From NCBI GenBank assembly GCA_001630475.1, contig KV419401.1, forward strand, positions 124,001-188,000: 64,000 bases of DNA, in the 5' to 3' direction. This DNA is from Sistotremastrum niveocremeum HHB9708. Its lineage: Eukaryota > Basidiomycota > Agaricomycetes > Sistotremastrales > Sistotremastraceae. Position numbers and translations under genes: made by a program. A model generated the notes under the pieces. The model worked only from the letters and a program-made list of their open reading frames with translations, did not search any database and had not been told where the DNA came from. This document shows positions 13,328 to 22,834 of this stretch, piece by piece (the first letter of the stretch is position 1; each line of letters opens with the position of its first letter).

Positions 13328-14594
13328 TCAGTGTTTCTTCGAATTGGTATTTCCACAAGCCCAAGAGCCATCCCTCGGACTAGGCTGATACGTCGTTCCT
13401 TCTTTTTTATATGGGCTCTTGCCAAGACATGTAGCCAGAGTGACCATATTGTAGCCTTTGTTTTTGAGCTGTTGCAAAAGCCATGGAAGAATATCGTGTC
13501 TAAATTTGCGATCAAATCGGATACTCTATGGTAGAAGGGAGGAAGTGCTTACGCGGTTGTTTCGTAGGTTTCGTGGTTGAGCGGGAGGATATTGTCTGGC
13601 CGGGAGTTAAGTAGGTCGGTGTATGCTTGTTCGGATTGGGAAACGGATGATCCGGTTGAGTCACCGGAGCTGTGATAGATCGCCGGATGATAAGACACTG
13701 ATACGCAGGTCATGACGATAGACTTACTCGAAGTCCCACAAAACCACTACACCGTCGTCAGTTTACAGACAATAAGATATAGCTAGAGAGCTTACAGCTT
13801 TGATTTCTGTTGGCGGCGGCCGCGCGGACGTTATCGTTGTAGTTCCCATAAGGAGGTCTCATAAACGCCGGAGAGACGCCTATGATCTTCTGTAACGCCT
13901 CTATTATATTATTCATTAGCTGAGCGCTGAACTCCGATGATGGAATAAGGTACATACGCTCGGTCCTCCACATCTGATCGTGGACATTATCCCAACTCAA
14001 CGTCGAGAGATCTTGATGTTGCCAAGTATGACTTCCGAATTGATGTCCGGCATTATACGCATGGACGACTTGACTCGCCATGTCTGGATCGTAGATGCAT
14101 GCCCCTGAAAGAAGAATTAGTTGAGTCAAGTGATATGATCGTATGGAAGGTACGTACAATTATCACCATTTCTGGAATGAATGGATAGTGTTACTTCGTA
14201 CTGAAGTAGGCGCGGAAGAAAAATGCTTACACGAAAAAGGTACCCTTTGCTCCGTATTGAGTGAGAGTATCGGAGATGTCCTCTGTTTCAGATGTGAGCA
14301 TGTGAGTTCCAGGGGTATCGGACAGAGACCCACGTTCGTAAATGTATGGACCATCATCGAATGTAAGAGCTATGCTGAATGAGGATTGTATTCGTCGCAG
14401 AGACCGGAAACGAGCTCACCAACATCGTTGTCCTGTATAGCATATTAGGTCGTGGTCAAAGTGAGACATGGGATCAATATTGAACTTGCCTTGATACAGC
14501 TGGAGTAAATGGCAGCCAGCGCACGTTTCTTGACTGGCGAGGAGAACACGGACGAGGCACAAAGTGCTAAGATAGCGAAAGAAAGTTTGAGCAT
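13328..14594 (-). CDS. Polysaccharide (chitin) deacetylase, CE4 family, copy 1
   Basis: A secreted NodB-domain enzyme that removes acetyl groups from chitin-type polymers. The start at 14594 gives a signal peptide (MLKLSFAILALCASSVFS, then a KKR site). Spliced in order the NodB motifs are all present: VALTFDDGPY (metal-binding Asp pair), SHTWQHQDL (the two metal His), RPPYGNYND (catalytic-loop Arg), WDFDSGDS and LNHETYE (catalytic His). The C-terminus is short and ends GSWACGNTNSKKH without a GPI signal. The gene is cut by many introns: a 14-nt exon at 14158-14171 (AAATGGTGATAATT) is needed to give GTFFVNGDNWACIYD, and the first intron has a GC donor (CAAG|GCAAGT). It is paralogous to the gene at 17578-18993 on the same strand. 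Family certain; substrate (chitin versus chito-oligomers) inferred. Confidence 0.88.
14158..14171 (-). other. 14-nt micro-exon in deacetylase copy 1
   Basis: AAATGGTGATAATT, read on the minus strand, is flanked by CATTCCAG and GTACGT. It supplies most of V-N-G-D-N-W between GTFF and ACIYD, and the second copy has a 14-nt exon at the same place. Confidence 0.75.
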
Positions 14595-15612
14595 TGCGAA
14601 CGATTGTTGGGGGGACAGAACAATAATTGGAGCAGGCCGTGCATGTCTCGCATTTTATATTGATTTCGAAAGCGGAATAGACTGGGCGTAAAAAGCGTTA
14701 GACAGGTCAAGCGACTGGGCTGCCCCGGCCGAGTGCGCAGGGACTGGCAGATGATTCTATGATTCATTGTTTTTCATTGAATGATTCGGGACGAGATGGA
14801 GGTAGCCAATGAGAGTGCACTGTGTCAGTTCTTGAGCGTCATCCCGGACTGACAGGAGCTCGAGCCTGTTTGCATTTTAGGCATCAGAGAACTCCAAGTG
14901 GAGCCGTGTTCGGCAAGAATCACAAGAAGAGTTCGGGTCAGATCCGAAAGTGGCTCGTGTTCGTCGACGGCGGGCATGTGCTAGTCGTCGGGGGCGGGAT
15001 GCAAGTCGTCGTCGTCGCTGCCTCGGCCAGCCAAGAGCGCGGCCGGCATCGGAGACAGAGCGCGTCTAGACTGGACGCCGACATAGGAGCTCGCCGCTTC
15101 ATCCAGCCTGCTCAGCTGCTTTCCTTGTTCGATTGAATTCATTTGTGGATCCGTCCAACGAGTAGAGCTCCGCATCTTAGACGCCCGTCATTCTCCATTT
15201 CAAGCCGGCTCGGCTCCGCAAAAAGGGCGCACGTCAGGGCTCCCCACCGTGCGAATCTGGAAATGCCGTCGCCAAGTCTTCAAAGTCGCAAACACTTGAA
15301 ACAACTACGAAAAAGGCCGCACGGTCATTTGGAAACACTTGACAAATCGAACATACAGTCTAGACAATTTCTTGCCGACGAATCGCGTCTTTGTTTGCCT
15401 CGTGTCGAGACGGGTCATGTTTTTCCCTTTTCCAGCAACTCCGAACATCCGGTAGTTATTCGCCGCCGCCGACTCGCCGGTGCTTCTTGGTGGCAGCACT
15501 TCTTGTTTACATGTACGCGCCTCACGAAATGAAAGCATTTTTTTCAGCCAATCACTTCCTCTGAATTCACCAGATTCGCACATCTCCTTTCTCCTTTCCA
15601 AAGTTCCGCAAA
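14595..15612. other. Intergenic, no gene recognised
   Basis: About 1 kb upstream of the first deacetylase. Frames on both strands here are GC-rich, Arg/Ser-biased and without family features, so I treat them as chance. It contains a GTCGTC-type low-complexity patch near 14960-15020. The left part should carry the deacetylase promoter. Confidence 0.45.
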
Positions 15613-15918
15613 ATGGGCATGAACATGTCAATTCTCGCTCTCCCCTTTTCATACCTCTCCGCCATTAATATTCCAACGCCAGTCAAGATCGTCGAAGCCA
15701 TCTTGCCTGTCGTTCAACAAGTTCCACTCCCTCCTTCGGGCAAATCGACATCTGAGAACGACGCACGTGTCAATGAGACATTGAATCGATTCAATCAGGC
15801 GTTCAGCATGGAAAATAGGTCCCTGAATCGGAAGAGTGCTTTTTTGGGCGATTGGAATGAGATGGTCGCGGGCATCCATGCGGATTCTGAGTCCACTACT
15901 ACTGTCAATGGTTCCTGA
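15613..15918 (+). CDS. Small hypothetical protein (101 aa)
   Basis: An uninterrupted frame that starts with MGMNMSILALPFSYLSAI after a pyrimidine-rich CTCCTTTCTCCTTTCC leader, a common context for fungal starts. The first 35 residues are hydrophobic with Pro kinks; the rest is polar and Asn/Ser-rich (NETLNRFNQAF, DSESTTTVNGS). I do not recognise a family. Composition is protein-like, unlike neighbouring frames, but there is no independent support. It could be a small secreted or membrane-associated protein, or noncoding. Confidence 0.35.
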   Translation: MGMNMSILALPFSYLSAINIPTPVKIVEAILPVVQQVPLPPSGKSTSENDARVNETLNRFNQAFSMENRSLNRKSAFLGDWNEMVAGIHADSESTTTVNGS

Positions 15919-16793
15919 TTCTCGAATGTATGTCTTGTGAATTCTTGTTTTGGATTTTTCTGAACTGCTGTTAGGCTTATTGCATTCTCCTCAATGTAAG
16001 TAGAGCGCGGTACGATGAAGCAGTCAGGTGGCATGCTCATCTGCTCTTCCAGCGCTGTCAATCATCTCCTCAATTATAACGTACACATGATTCAAGGCTT
16101 CCTGACCACATGCGCTCCTTAGACTTGGCAAACGAAAGCCGCTCAGTGCATTCTCAAACGTGTCCTAGATGGGACCATGAAGATCACGGACGCTGGGCGC
16201 ACACCCGTAGCATATGGCTGTGTTTATGTTCTTCATGACCCTAACGTGTAGTATAATCCGACATATCGACACACAAGCAAACCTTATCAAAACAGCCCCT
16301 CTCCCAAACATGAATATTTTCTGCAGAGCCGTTCTCTTAACTTATTCAATTCACTCAAATAAAATACCCCCTACGCCCTCAGGTCTATAACGTCAAGGAG
16401 ATTCAGAAGCAAGGTCGGCATTCATGCATGTGGAGATCGTCGAACGAAGCACAATTGCCTGGAAATGATCGAGAGCGGAGGTGCACGAGAAGTCTGATGC
16501 ATGTGCCGAACAACGCGTTCATAAATCGAGAACGGCACACAAGCCTTTTTCGAAGTTCCTCATTATCGAGTGAGGATCCTCCTCTGAACATCTCTCGATA
16601 TACATCGCTCGATTCTGATCAGAGCGAAAGTTCGATCGTTCATTGATATTCTGTGAGAGCTCCGTTCTAGGATCTTCCGACTAAGGTGTGCCTGAGCGTC
16701 GTTGCATGAGGCGAATTGAGGAACGCAATTGATAACTTGAGAAGGGATAATAGAGGCGCAGAATGCAGAGTGACTGTTCATTCACTTCAGTTC
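15919..16793. other. Intergenic, no clear gene
   Basis: 875 bp before the MITE-like element. A short Ser-rich frame at 16428-16646 (ending SLDSDQSESSIVH) is open but has no family features. Nothing else is supported. Confidence 0.4.
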
Positions 16794-16799
16794 ATCAAT

Positions 16800-17276
16800 G
16801 AGGACCCCTGGTAGTGGTGGTCGATCCCAGATCCGCGGACGGGTAAAAATCGCGCTCTCGACGAGCCGCACCCAGATTTTTGACGGGTAAAATGCCTCAA
16901 ATGTGCGAGGAACCCACGGCCATTGTTAGGGTAAAGGAAGGGGTAAATTCAGAGATTTGTGGGGAATATCATGGCCAAGCCGAGGGCCGAAGAGCGAAAA
17001 AGACTTTTATATTCAATAATCGCTCAAATTGCTCTGTAATAGGCCACAAATGACCGGAAACATCAGCGGAGCGATTTCCGGGGTCAAAACATGGTCCAAA
17101 GTGGAAATTTTGAGTTCGGAAGCTTATCGCCGGACGGGTAAAACACGCCTTCGGCCCGAGTCAGATCCGATTTTCGGGTATTTTGGGCCCAAAATCGTCG
17201 ATTTTGCGTTAGGGTAAAAGGCACCCGAGATTTGAAAATTCGGATCAGGGATATATCAGTACTACCAGGGGTCCTC
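16800..17276. mobile_element. MITE-like nonautonomous DNA transposon with perfect TIRs and TSD
   Basis: A 477-bp unit begins with GAGGACCCCTGGTAGT (16800-16815) and ends with the exact reverse complement ACTACCAGGGGTCCTC (17261-17276). It is flanked on both sides by ATCAAT (16794-16799 and 17277-17282), a 6-bp target-site duplication; because TC also precedes both copies, an 8-bp TCATCAAT reading, as in hAT elements, cannot be excluded. The inside has no long frame and carries several GGGTAAA motifs (near 16841, 16880, 16930, 17136 and 17211). It sits between the two deacetylase paralogues. Superfamily is unassigned from the sequence alone. Perfect TIRs and duplication point to a recent insertion. 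Confidence 0.8.
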
Positions 17277-17577
17277 ATCAATGCCATGCCAGAAATCCAA
17301 CAGACCTGAGCAAACAACGCGACCGAGTATGATTGCTTCGGAGATATCGTCACTAAAGCCGTTCGGGCCGCTTCGCCGGCACCAATATCGTCTCAGACGG
17401 AAACGGAAACGAGACATGCAAATCGAATAAAATGAGTCGTAACGAGAGACAATTTCCTAGACAAAGACAAGCCAGTTGTGACAAAACCCATTAAGATAAT
17501 AAATAGACAGATAAATGATTCATGTGTCGGTGCTGTTGATGGACGAAAAGTATTTTGGAGTCGTATACGTCGAGAGC

Positions 17578-18993
17578 TTAACATTTCCAGGAATCCTGAA
17601 CAAGTTTGAGTTAAGGAAGGCATGTCGAACGTGGTTGAGACTTACGTCGCGAGTACCGGGAGAATCGATGGCTGTAGATAGTGATAAAACCGAAGGCGGA
17701 TTTGTGAGGGTACTTACATAGGTACGGGTCCATTTCAAGACACTCTGCAACGGTGACGAGATCGTAGCCAGCTTGAGTCAGAAGTTCCAGAGCGTGAGGT
17801 AGAACTTGCGTCACAGTCGACTCGTAAGTTTCGTGGTTCAGAGTGAGCAAGTTCGGAGGATGCTGCTTGACGATGCCGTCGTAGAGACCGTTTGACTGAG
17901 AAGCGGAATCGCCGTCGGAATCGCCAGAGCTTGAGAGAAAATTGAAGCGGTAAAATGGAGAAGCGATAGACATTAAGAACGATCTTACTCGAAATCCCAG
18001 GTTACGACTTGCGAACAGTTAAAATGTTCACAAGAAAATGCATGAAAGTACTTACGAGATTGGCCCATACCGCCGGTGATATCTTGAACATCGGTACTGT
18101 ATTCACCTGTTCCGCAGTCAGGCCGTAGATGCAACGACTGGAAAACGACACGTACCATAAGGAGGCCGCTGGAAGGCAGGCATAACTCCTAAAATAGTGT
18201 GAACGGCATCTGTACCGCTGATGAGTTGAAGGTGTGCGGTTGAATTAAGTGTACATACCGTTGATCTGGGACAGTTCGCTTGTGACTGGCGCGCATATAT
18301 AGTCAAGGCAAAACAGAATTGATCGAGAGTAGCGCACTTTGATCATCAGAAAGCTAGGGCACAGTGAGATTTCGAAAAAACCGAGATCCTACAGGCTTAC
18401 ACTACTCAGATGAGGATGACTCCATGTGTGACTGGCGATTTGATGTCCCGCTGGAAGGTGATCAATATCGTGCAAGCAGAATCAAAGGCTTTGGCTTACC
18501 TTCATAGGACTCTATCAAGTAAGTTGTGTACGGCTCGTCGTATATGCATGCCCCTGAAACATAAAAGCGCGTCGGTGATATCGATATAGGCAAGGGGAAG
18601 TTATTTACAGTTTTTGCCATTTCTGCCGTATAGATTAGGTGAGACATCAAAGCTCCGGTGGCAAGCTGACTTACACGAAAAATGTGCCCTTGGCCCCATA
18701 GCTGTCCAACAGATCCGAAACGTTCTTGTGCCATTGATACACCCCATCGTCGGATAAACTGAAGCCAGTGCTACCATTGAGCCGCGAGAGATGAAAACGT
18801 ACACGCAACTGCGTTGGCCTGTCAATAGTTAGTATGGGCTATCGCGTCAGATTGATAGATTAAATGAAGCCACCTTCGTGCAACTCGTGTACACTGCCGC
18901 TTGCCCTCGAGCCCTCAGCTGAGGTGGCTTTGGCAAGGCGGAGGAAATGGCGGCTCCAGCGAATAAAATAAATGAGAGAAAAATCATATGCAT
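17578..18993 (-). CDS. Polysaccharide (chitin) deacetylase-like, CE4 family, copy 2
   Basis: A second secreted NodB-domain protein, paralogous to the gene at 13328-14594. The start at 18993 gives a signal peptide (MHMIFLSFILFAGAAISS). Spliced motifs include SHTWSHPHL (metal His pair), QRPPYGEYSTDV, a DFE/SGDSDGDS block and LNHETYEST (catalytic His); the C-terminus reads PGTRDDSWKC and stops at 17578. A 14-nt exon (AAATGGCAAAAACT, 18609-18622) gives GTFFVNGKNWACIYDE, at the same place as in copy 1. The first metal motif, VALTFDDGP in copy 1, reads VALSDDGV with the best splice (GTGTAC...CTTCAG): the Asp pair stays but one residue is missing and Pro is Val. Activity may be altered, or my splice may be off there. 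A MITE lies just beyond its 3' end. Confidence 0.82.
18609..18622 (-). other. 14-nt micro-exon in deacetylase copy 2
   Basis: AAATGGCAAAAACT on the minus strand, flanked by ATACGGCAG and GTAAAT. It has the same length, phase and position as the micro-exon of copy 1. Confidence 0.75.
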
Positions 18994-19566
18994 TGTTCGT
19001 GATAAAGACTGTCGTTGAAAAAGAGAGAACGTCTAAGGATGGGATGAGGAAGAGGCAAGGAGGTGAAAAGATCGTCAGAGGGGTTGAGCGTGCCGTATGT
19101 GTTTGTTTCTGTTGTGGCCATGCCGCCGGCCGGCAAGTTCGTGCATGGCCCGAGCGTGATGCAAAATTCGAACTCCGAAGGGAGGGCTCGTGTGGATTTT
19201 CCCACCTGCCAAAGTCATAGTCCTCACTCAACTCACCCACCAGCCCAGCCAAGCTGCTCACTGCAGGACGCCAGCCAGGCCGCAGTACTATATTCCCTAT
19301 AACCGTCCCGCGTACGATTATCGTTGCTCGTCGTAAGTCGTCTTCATTCGTCTTCCTACTTCATGGGACATGTAGAGGGGTTGATCAGACACGATAAGCG
19401 TCGTTCATCGTCGCGGTTTTCGCGCTGATTGTCGTGCTCGTCGCGCTCGACGGCGGCGGCGTGCTTTGTTTATTCCACTTCTCCTCCTCGCTCGTTCTCT
19501 TCATTTAATCTTTCCTATCTCTTCGTACGCTCTCTGGACACTTCTAATACCCCATCGTGCGCACAG
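18994..19566. promoter_or_regulatory. Divergent promoter region between deacetylase 2 and NHP6
   Basis: 573 bp between two start codons. The NHP6 side carries repeated CGTCG/TCGTC units (about 19320-19460) and a pyrimidine-rich tract just before the ATG, both common in promoters of highly expressed basidiomycete genes. No TATA box is clear. Confidence 0.4.
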
Positions 19567-20138
19567 ATGCCTAAAGAAGCCAAGCCCAAGGTAAGAGTTT
19601 CAACTTGATGTCTCAGATACGCATATATGCGCCTCTTCTGTCCTTTATGTGTTCTGACATTGTCTTTTCTTGTAGAGAAAGGCCGCCGAGAAGGTTGAGA
19701 AAGCTCGTTCTTCCAAGAAGAAGGATCCCAATGCCCCTAAACGCGCCCTCTCTGCGTACATGTTCTTCAGCCAGGACTGGCGAGAGAGGATCAAGACTGA
19801 GAATCCCGATGCTGGCTTTGGTACGTTCTCTTGTCTTGCCGTCACAATTGCATTGGTTTGACAGCGTTGCGTGTTCAGGGGAAGTCGGCAAACTGCTAGG
19901 TGCAAAGTGGAAGGAGCTCGACGAGTCCGAGAAGAAGGTTTGTCATTGTTTACTCTTCGTACTCGGTGACCCTATATCTCTTCTACAGCCCTACATTGAG
20001 CGTGCTGCAAAGGATAAGCAGAGAGCTGAGGAGGAGAAAGCCGATTACGGTGTACGCCCTTTTCCTGAACTGATTGATAAATCTCACTGATTTCCCGATT
20101 AGGCCAAGGCTGGCTCTGGCGATGATGACGAAGAGTAA
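19567..20138 (+). CDS. NHP6: HMG-box chromatin protein, NHP6 type
   Basis: A single-HMG-box architectural protein of roughly 110 residues that bends DNA and assists the FACT histone chaperone. Exon 1 (19567-19590) encodes MPKEAKPK and joins at 19676 to [21 protein letters not shown], the basic tail of NHP6. The HMG box follows: [18 protein letters not shown], then [38 protein letters not shown] and ADYGAKAG, ending in an acidic DDDEE tail. Five exons are inferred, all with GT-AG introns. The length, the basic N-terminal arm and the lack of a second box identify NHP6 rather than larger HMG proteins. Very secure. Confidence 0.93.
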
Positions 20139-20605
20139 ATAATACCCTGGCTGGCACGATTTAAGGATCTGCTCGCTGTTATCTGGAATATAGCACTACG
20201 TCGCTTGCTCGATTTTTTCGTTTCTCTAATGCTGTACGGTCTGCCCTAATCTCTAGTTTACTTGCCCTGTGATCGCTATCTGACCTTCTCCGAACTGTGA
20301 CTTGTGACTGTACTTTCACCAGCGAAACAGCTTTGTGATACTATCGGTAGAGTCCACGCTCTGGATGTATATAGGCTGCTTACCTATTTCTGATGTTGAT
20401 GTTGTACTGTGAGGCGACGGTTGTAGTGTTTCAATAAAATGATCTATGCTGCGTACGGATGATGATGACGACGGCGTGATGTTTGTGCCTTTTGGGGAGC
20501 AGGGCGGCACTCGCTTAGACCGACACGAACCACCATGAGCAACACAGAAAATAACGAAGAACCCGGAGCCGTTGGTCACTCTCTCTTCATTACCACCAGT
20601 CTCTT
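20139..20605. other. Intergenic, no gene
   Basis: 467 bp between NHP6 and the sterol-transfer protein gene. No coding signal; it holds the NHP6 3' UTR and the promoter of the next gene. Confidence 0.45.
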
Positions 20606-22204
20606 ATGTCTTCAAAGGCTGTTCCTGCAGGTCAGAAAGGCAGCTGGACGTCGTTTCTCAAAGCGTTCGTACTAGTGATGTCACTGTCGTCTGACCCAAG
20701 CTAATCGCTCATTCCCCACAATCCAACAGAATCGCTTCGTTCTCTGGCGACCTCTCTTCTTTGACTGCACCTCCTTTCATCCTTTCGCCTGTTTCATTAA
20801 CAGAATTCCCAGGTTAGTCGAACCCACCACCCCATCGTCTCGATCGACTGACTGACAAGTGTACAGCGTACTGGTGTGAAAGACCGGAACTCTTTGCAGC
20901 CATTTCGTCTGGCAAAAATGAGGAAGAGCGAGCACTCTTAGTACTCAAATGGTTCATCGTATGTGTGCTGGTCGCTGATTCTCGAAAGATGCCATGACGA
21001 TACGCACAGAGTACGTTGAAAGGACAGTACAGCTCACGCAATGAGAAGATGGGTAGTGAGAAGAAACCTCTTAATCCTGTCCTCGGAGAGTAGGTCTCTT
21101 CTCTTATCACATGCCCTACCTCCACCAACCTCTGCCCAGAGTTTTCTTCGGTACCTGGCCGGATCGGGATGGGCGAGGCGAGACCAGACTTATCGTTGAA
21201 CAAGTCTCGCATCATCCTCCCGTGACCGCATACCATATTCAAAACGCATCGAAGGGTGTCACTCTTCAAGGGCATTCTGCTCAGAAGACGAGCTTCTCGG
21301 GAGGATCAATCGTTGGTGAGTAATCGCCAGTGCTAAACTCTTGTCAAGCTGATGGCTTCTACTCAGTGAAACAAATTGGACATGCCATCCTCGATGTGAA
21401 GCTGGAGAGCGGGGTCTCTGAAAAGTATCTGATCACTTTACCGACATTGAACATCCAAGGAGTATGGTTAGGTTCTCCATACACAGAGTTGGGAGGAAGT
21501 TCGGTCATTCAGAGCTCGTCTGGTTGGAATGCATCTGTAAGTTCTTTAACAAGACACTAAAACGCATTCTGACTGTGCGAACAGATTGAATACAAAGGCA
21601 AAGGATACTTTTCTGGAAAAGTTCATTCGTTTAAAGCGACCCTCTCACACCCACATTCACATCATCACCCACACGTCGTCGAAGGACAGTGGAGTACGAC
21701 ATCAACTCCAAAGACCAATATCTCATCTTCTCGCGTCTTGGAGAGAAATGGATGCTTCACGGACGTGAATGGACCCAAGGAAGAGGTTACCGTCAAGTCC
21801 ATTGAGGAACAGGGGCCTTGGGAGAGTAGAAATCTATGGAAGGTCGTCAGCGCTGGTATCAGAACTGGTGATTTCGACACTGCTGCAAAAGATAAATCTC
21901 GCATTGAGGTTCGTTGTCAGCATCTCTTAATCGATCCCTGCTAATGCCATATATTCTGTCTGCAGAACGAACAACGGCAGAGGAGAAAGGATGAACGGGA
22001 AGCTGGTACTTCGTGGGATCTTCTATATTTCGATCACGTCGACGAAGATCCCATATGTAAGCGTCTCCCGTACTTGCCAAGCGAAGTAAATATTAACTCG
22101 CCATTATTATAGACGAAAAACTGGCTGCAATGGGTCAGATCGTGCCAGCAACAGAGGATGGCTACATCCTCAAGGACGCACCACTTCCCCACCCTCCACG
22201 ATAA
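20606..22204 (+). CDS. KES1: Oxysterol-binding protein, Kes1/Osh4 type
   Basis: A short OSBP-related protein that exchanges sterol and PI4P between membranes. The start [20 protein letters not shown] joins across an intron to [20 protein letters not shown], the usual Osh4-like N-terminus with its lid. The family signature EQVSHHPP is present, preceded by VFFGTWP and followed by VTAYHIQNA. Later blocks are [22 protein letters not shown] and [15 protein letters not shown], which close the beta-barrel core; the end is PLPHPPR. A His-rich loop ([10 protein letters not shown]) sits before VVEGQW. There are no PH, ankyrin or FFAT parts, which separates it from long OSBPs. About 400 residues in several exons, intact by eye. 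Confidence 0.92.
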
Positions 22205-22834
22205 GAATGCACATTTTTGTATTTCTTGTTCTCCCCTCTATATATCCTTCATGCTGCTTGCGGTTGAATTGGACATCACTAGTATTTGAAGCATCGCATA
22301 ATTGATATTTGTAGTAATACCATAGATAAATGACTCTCCTTCCGCGAATCGAAGTTCACCTTGGCCTGCACGGACCCTCAGAAGCTGGTACATTACCACA
22401 AAGAGGGGAAAGCTTGTAATTTAAGTTGTAAAGCAAGAAAAATTGGTTCCGCGAAGTGTGTTCGAGCTTACGTAATGGCGGCGATAAGACTTTCGTTCCA
22501 CTTTCTTCCTCACTTCAAAGGCTTGGACGATCAACATTCATCTGACCATCGACGCGACCTGCTCTGTCGATGATTTAACTGGTTCTGTAATTACTGGATC
22601 ACCAATGATCATCGTACGCCTATGACAGTTTCGCTCGTCAGCATCTCCCCACTTTGAGAGCTACTCGGTCACTTATGCAGCAACAGTGCTTTGTCCGCAG
22701 TCACTTATGGGTTGAGCCGTGAACTGCGTAGCGGCAGCAGGAGCAGCTCTATAAATCTGCGCGGATGCTCATACAATCGATCACGAACTAAGACTTGCGC
22801 CCCAAAGCGACGACCCTTTCAGTTGCCAGCTACT
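22205..22834. other. Intergenic, no gene
   Basis: 630 bp between the OSBP gene and the first aminopeptidase. No frame with family features; it should contain the aminopeptidase promoter. Confidence 0.45.

Noticed and set aside
14822-15136. 104-residue plus-strand frame with a Val/Gly-rich middle
   Set aside because: Low-complexity GTCGTC-type repeat; composition not protein-like and no family features.
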